From assembly GCA_016200445.1 (NCBI GenBank), contig JACQEQ010000013.1, positions 1 to 16,601 of the forward strand: DNA of 16,601 bases, written 5' to 3'. Below are positions 14,741 through 16,601 of this stretch, in pieces (the stretch's first letter is position 1; the number at the start of each line of letters is the position of its first letter). The position numbers and the translations under genes were made by a program. Origin of the DNA: Gammaproteobacteria bacterium. GTDB lineage: Bacteria; Pseudomonadota; Gammaproteobacteria; SG8-11. The notes under the pieces were generated by a model. It ran no database searches, was not told the origin of the DNA, and was given only the letters and a program-made list of their open reading frames with translations.

Positions 14741-15943
14741 TTATTGCTTGGATTGCCGATAACGTTGCGCGATCAACTCAACTAAAGCGCGGGCCAACAC
14801 GTCTTTATGCGCCAACCCCAATTCTTGCCGTCCGCCGCGCCACAAAACGAACAGTGCGTTGTCGTCTTGCTCGAATCCCTGCTGTGGACCAACGTGATTA
14901 GCCGCGATCATATCCAGCGATTTCGCCAATAGTTTTTCCTGCGCGTTTTTTTCCAGGTTGTGTGTTTCGGCAGCGAAACCTACGGTAAACGGACCGGTCT
15001 TTAACGCCGCCACCGCAGCGAGAATATCGGGATTGCGCACCAGATCGAGCGTCAATTCCTCGCGTGATTTCTTGATTTTTTCCTGTGCCGCGAACTTCGG
15101 GCGGTAATCAGCAACGGCGGCAGTAGCAATAAAAATGTCTGCATCTACCACGTGGCGCAGCACCATATCATGCATTTGCCGGGCGCTGCGCACGTCGATA
15201 CGCGATACCCCCTCGGGCGTTGCCAGCGCAACCGGCCCGCTGACTAAAGTGACTTGCGCGCCAGCTTCCTGCGCGGCACGCGCCATGGCAAAACCCATTT
15301 TACCGGAGCTGCGATTGCCGATGAAGCGCACCGGGTCGATCGCTTCTTGCGTCGGCCCGGCGGTGATTAATACACGCGTCCCGCTTAACGTGCCAGGTTT
15401 AAACAATGTTGCCAATGCGGTCACCAGAGCATCGGTTTCCAGCATGCGGCCGGGGCCGGTTTCGCCGCAGGCTTGATCACCGGCGGCCGGTCCGAAAATT
15501 TTAACGCCCCGTTGCAGCAGAGTTTTGACATTATCCTGCGTCGCCGCATGCGCCCACATGCGATGGTTCATCGCGGGCGCGACGACCACGGTCGTGGTGG
15601 TCGCCAAACACACGGCGGTCAACAAGTCGTCCGCCTGCCCGCGCGCCAGCCGCGCAAGGCTATTGGCGCTGGCTGGGGCGATCAGGATGACATCCGCCCA
15701 GCGCGCCAGTTCGATATGGCCAAAATTGGCTTCGCTGCCGGCATCCAATAGATGCTGCTGTACCGGCTGACCGCTGAGCGACTGCAAGGTTAGCGGCGTG
15801 ATGAATTTTGCACCGCCGTCGGTGAGCACCACGCGTACCCGCGCACCCGCGTCGCGTAGCCGCCGCACCAGCTCTGCGCTTTTATACGCGGCGATGGAAC
15901 CGGTGACGCCCAGTACAATTCGTTTGTTCGCCAGTGATGACAT
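14741..15943 (-). CDS. coaBC: Bifunctional phosphopantothenoylcysteine decarboxylase / phosphopantothenate-cysteine ligase
   Basis: 400 residues, matching E. coli CoaBC (Dfp) in length and residue order. It carries out two steps of coenzyme A synthesis: CTP-dependent joining of 4'-phosphopantothenate to cysteine (CoaB), then FMN-dependent decarboxylation (CoaC). CoaC: 'VTGSIAAYKSAELVRRL', catalytic His76 in 'FGHIELARWADVILIAPASAN', 'PAMNHRMW' (123-130), Cys159 in 'DQACGETGPGRM'. CoaB: 'ITAGPTQEAIDPVRFIGNRSSGKMG' with Asn210, and Lys289 in 'AVADYRPKFAAQEKIKK'. Divergent from radC, a common gammaproteobacterial order, but here not followed by dut. No strong Shine-Dalgarno is visible; the ATG at 15943 gives the expected N-terminus. 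Confidence 0.97.
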   Translation of the reverse strand: MSSLANKRIVLGVTGSIAAYKSAELVRRLRDAGARVRVVLTDGGAKFITPLTLQSLSGQPVQQHLLDAGSEANFGHIELARWADVILIAPASANSLARLARGQADDLLTAVCLATTTTVVVAPAMNHRMWAHAATQDNVKTLLQRGVKIFGPAAGDQACGETGPGRMLETDALVTALATLFKPGTLSGTRVLITAGPTQEAIDPVRFIGNRSSGKMGFAMARAAQEAGAQVTLVSGPVALATPEGVSRIDVRSARQMHDMVLRHVVDADIFIATAAVADYRPKFAAQEKIKKSREELTLDLVRNPDILAAVAALKTGPFTVGFAAETHNLEKNAQEKLLAKSLDMIAANHVGPQQGFEQDDNALFVLWRGGRQELGLAHKDVLARALVELIAQRYRQSKQ

Positions 15944-16008
15944 GTTGGAAAGTTTAGCTTAATGCCGGGATCTAACCACGTAATTGATGATTTAGTGCGC
16001 CATTACCA

Positions 16009-16027
16009 CGCCGCTATCATAGCGGCG
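16009..16027. promoter_or_regulatory. Perfect 19-bp palindrome in the coaBC/radC divergent spacer
   Basis: CGCCGCTAT and ATAGCGGCG are perfect 9-bp arms around a single C (16018). It lies within the 108-bp spacer between the coaBC start (15943) and the radC start (16052), ending 24 bases before the radC ATG. The included TATCAT (16015-16020) resembles a -10 hexamer, so the dyad could be an operator overlapping the radC promoter; a suitable -35 (TTAGTG at 15992) is weak. Protein binding is inference. Confidence 0.45.
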
Positions 16028-16051
16028 CAAACTTTAGTGCGTGGGGAAGGT

Positions 16052-16601
16052 ATGCCGATTACCGATTGGCCGGAACAAGAACGGCCGCGTGAAAAACTCC
16101 TGGCGCGCGGCCCGGCCGCGCTGTCCGACGCCGAGCTGCTGGCGATATTTCTGCGCACCGGCACACGCGGTAAAACAGCCGTGGATCTCGCCCGCGACCT
16201 GCTGACGCATTACGGTAGCTTGCGTGCGCTGTTGCAAGCACCGCGTGTCGAGTTTTGTGCCGCGCATGGCTTAGGCGATGCGAAATATGTGCAACTGCAA
16301 GCCGTGCTAGAAATGGCGCGGCGGCATTTGTGGGAAGGTGTTCGGCGCGATGATAGCTTGCGTGATCCTGCGGACACGCGCCGTTATGTCGCCGCGCGGT
16401 TACGCGATTATGGTCACGAAGTTTTCGCCTGCTTGTATCTCGACAACCGCCATCGCGTGATTCATTTCGAAGAACTGTTTCGCGGCACCATCGACGGCGC
16501 CAGCGTACACCCGCGTGAAGTCGTCAAGCGCGCGCTGCATTACAATGCGGCGGCGGTGATCCTGGCCCACAACCACCCTTCCGGCGTCGCCGAACCCAGC
16601 C
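16052..16601 (+). CDS. radC: RadC family protein (JAB/MPN metalloprotease-like), 3' end cut by the window
   Basis: The frame runs open to the window end, giving 183 complete codons. 'PITDWPEQERPREKLLARGPAALSDAELLAIFLRTGT' is the conserved RadC N-terminal HhH-type region, and 'HEVFACLYLDNRHRVIHFEELFRGTIDGASVHPREVVKRAL' plus 'VILAHNHPSG' is the JAB/MPN (JAMM) core with the zinc-binding H-x-H; the final Asp of the motif would lie past the end. The biochemical role of RadC is not settled, and its old DNA-repair link to recombination is doubtful; related proteins occur in mobile elements. The ATG at 16052 has a strong GGGGAAGG (16043-16050) upstream. Divergent from coaBC, as in many gammaproteobacteria. 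Partial here only because the window stops. Confidence 0.93.
   Translation, partial: MPITDWPEQERPREKLLARGPAALSDAELLAIFLRTGTRGKTAVDLARDLLTHYGSLRALLQAPRVEFCAAHGLGDAKYVQLQAVLEMARRHLWEGVRRDDSLRDPADTRRYVAARLRDYGHEVFACLYLDNRHRVIHFEELFRGTIDGASVHPREVVKRALHYNAAAVILAHNHPSGVAEPS

Overview
The window looks like a stretch of chromosome from a gammaproteobacterium or a close relative. Three arrangements support this: coaBC divergent from radC, the tightly packed block proC-yggT-yggU, and a dacA-like gene near ybeD (DUF493) with a D-amino-acid aminotransferase between them. This is inferred from gene order and protein families; I cannot name a genus. I see no tRNA, rRNA, CRISPR array, transposase, integrase or phage gene.

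Left part (1-6396) is accessory and surface-directed. After a short doubtful reading frame (60-302) and a candidate sigma70 promoter (400-428) comes a 1385-residue modular lipoprotein. It has five fibronectin type III domains, three Cys-paired 'VGGT' repeats, and a region of 14 Asp-box-like motifs that could form two seven-bladed beta-propellers. 76 bp downstream, with a strong ribosome binding site, is a 564-residue autotransporter with a very small passenger. The base composition of the lipoprotein gene changes sharply inside the gene, which suggests a mosaic origin.

Middle part (6397-11700) begins with a convergent S41-family peptidase lipoprotein. A 143-bp imperfect inverted repeat follows, directly upstream of a PA0069-type radical SAM gene. 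Next is a peptidoglycan-related cluster on the + strand: a DD-carboxypeptidase (dacA-like) broken by a small out-of-frame deletion at the boundary of its two domains, a class IV aminotransferase, and ybeD. lipB, the usual gene after ybeD, is absent. Instead there is a 133-bp palindromic element with matching ends and three internal hairpins, lying between convergent genes.

Right part (11707-16601) is mostly one long minus-strand run read from coaBC: coaBC, a two-helix membrane protein with CBS-like halves, a small lipoprotein with a secreted-phospholipase-A2-like CC-x-x-HD motif, proC, yggT and yggU. Spacings are tight (35 bp, 1-bp overlap, 94 bp, 1-bp overlap, 0 bp), so much of it may be co-transcribed. 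radC, cut by the window end, diverges from coaBC across a 108-bp spacer that holds a perfect 19-bp palindrome.

I found no clearly new defence or mobile system. The least familiar content is the giant lipoprotein/small-passenger autotransporter pair, the membrane-CBS/PLA2-like lipoprotein pair under coaBC, and the two structured intergenic repeats.
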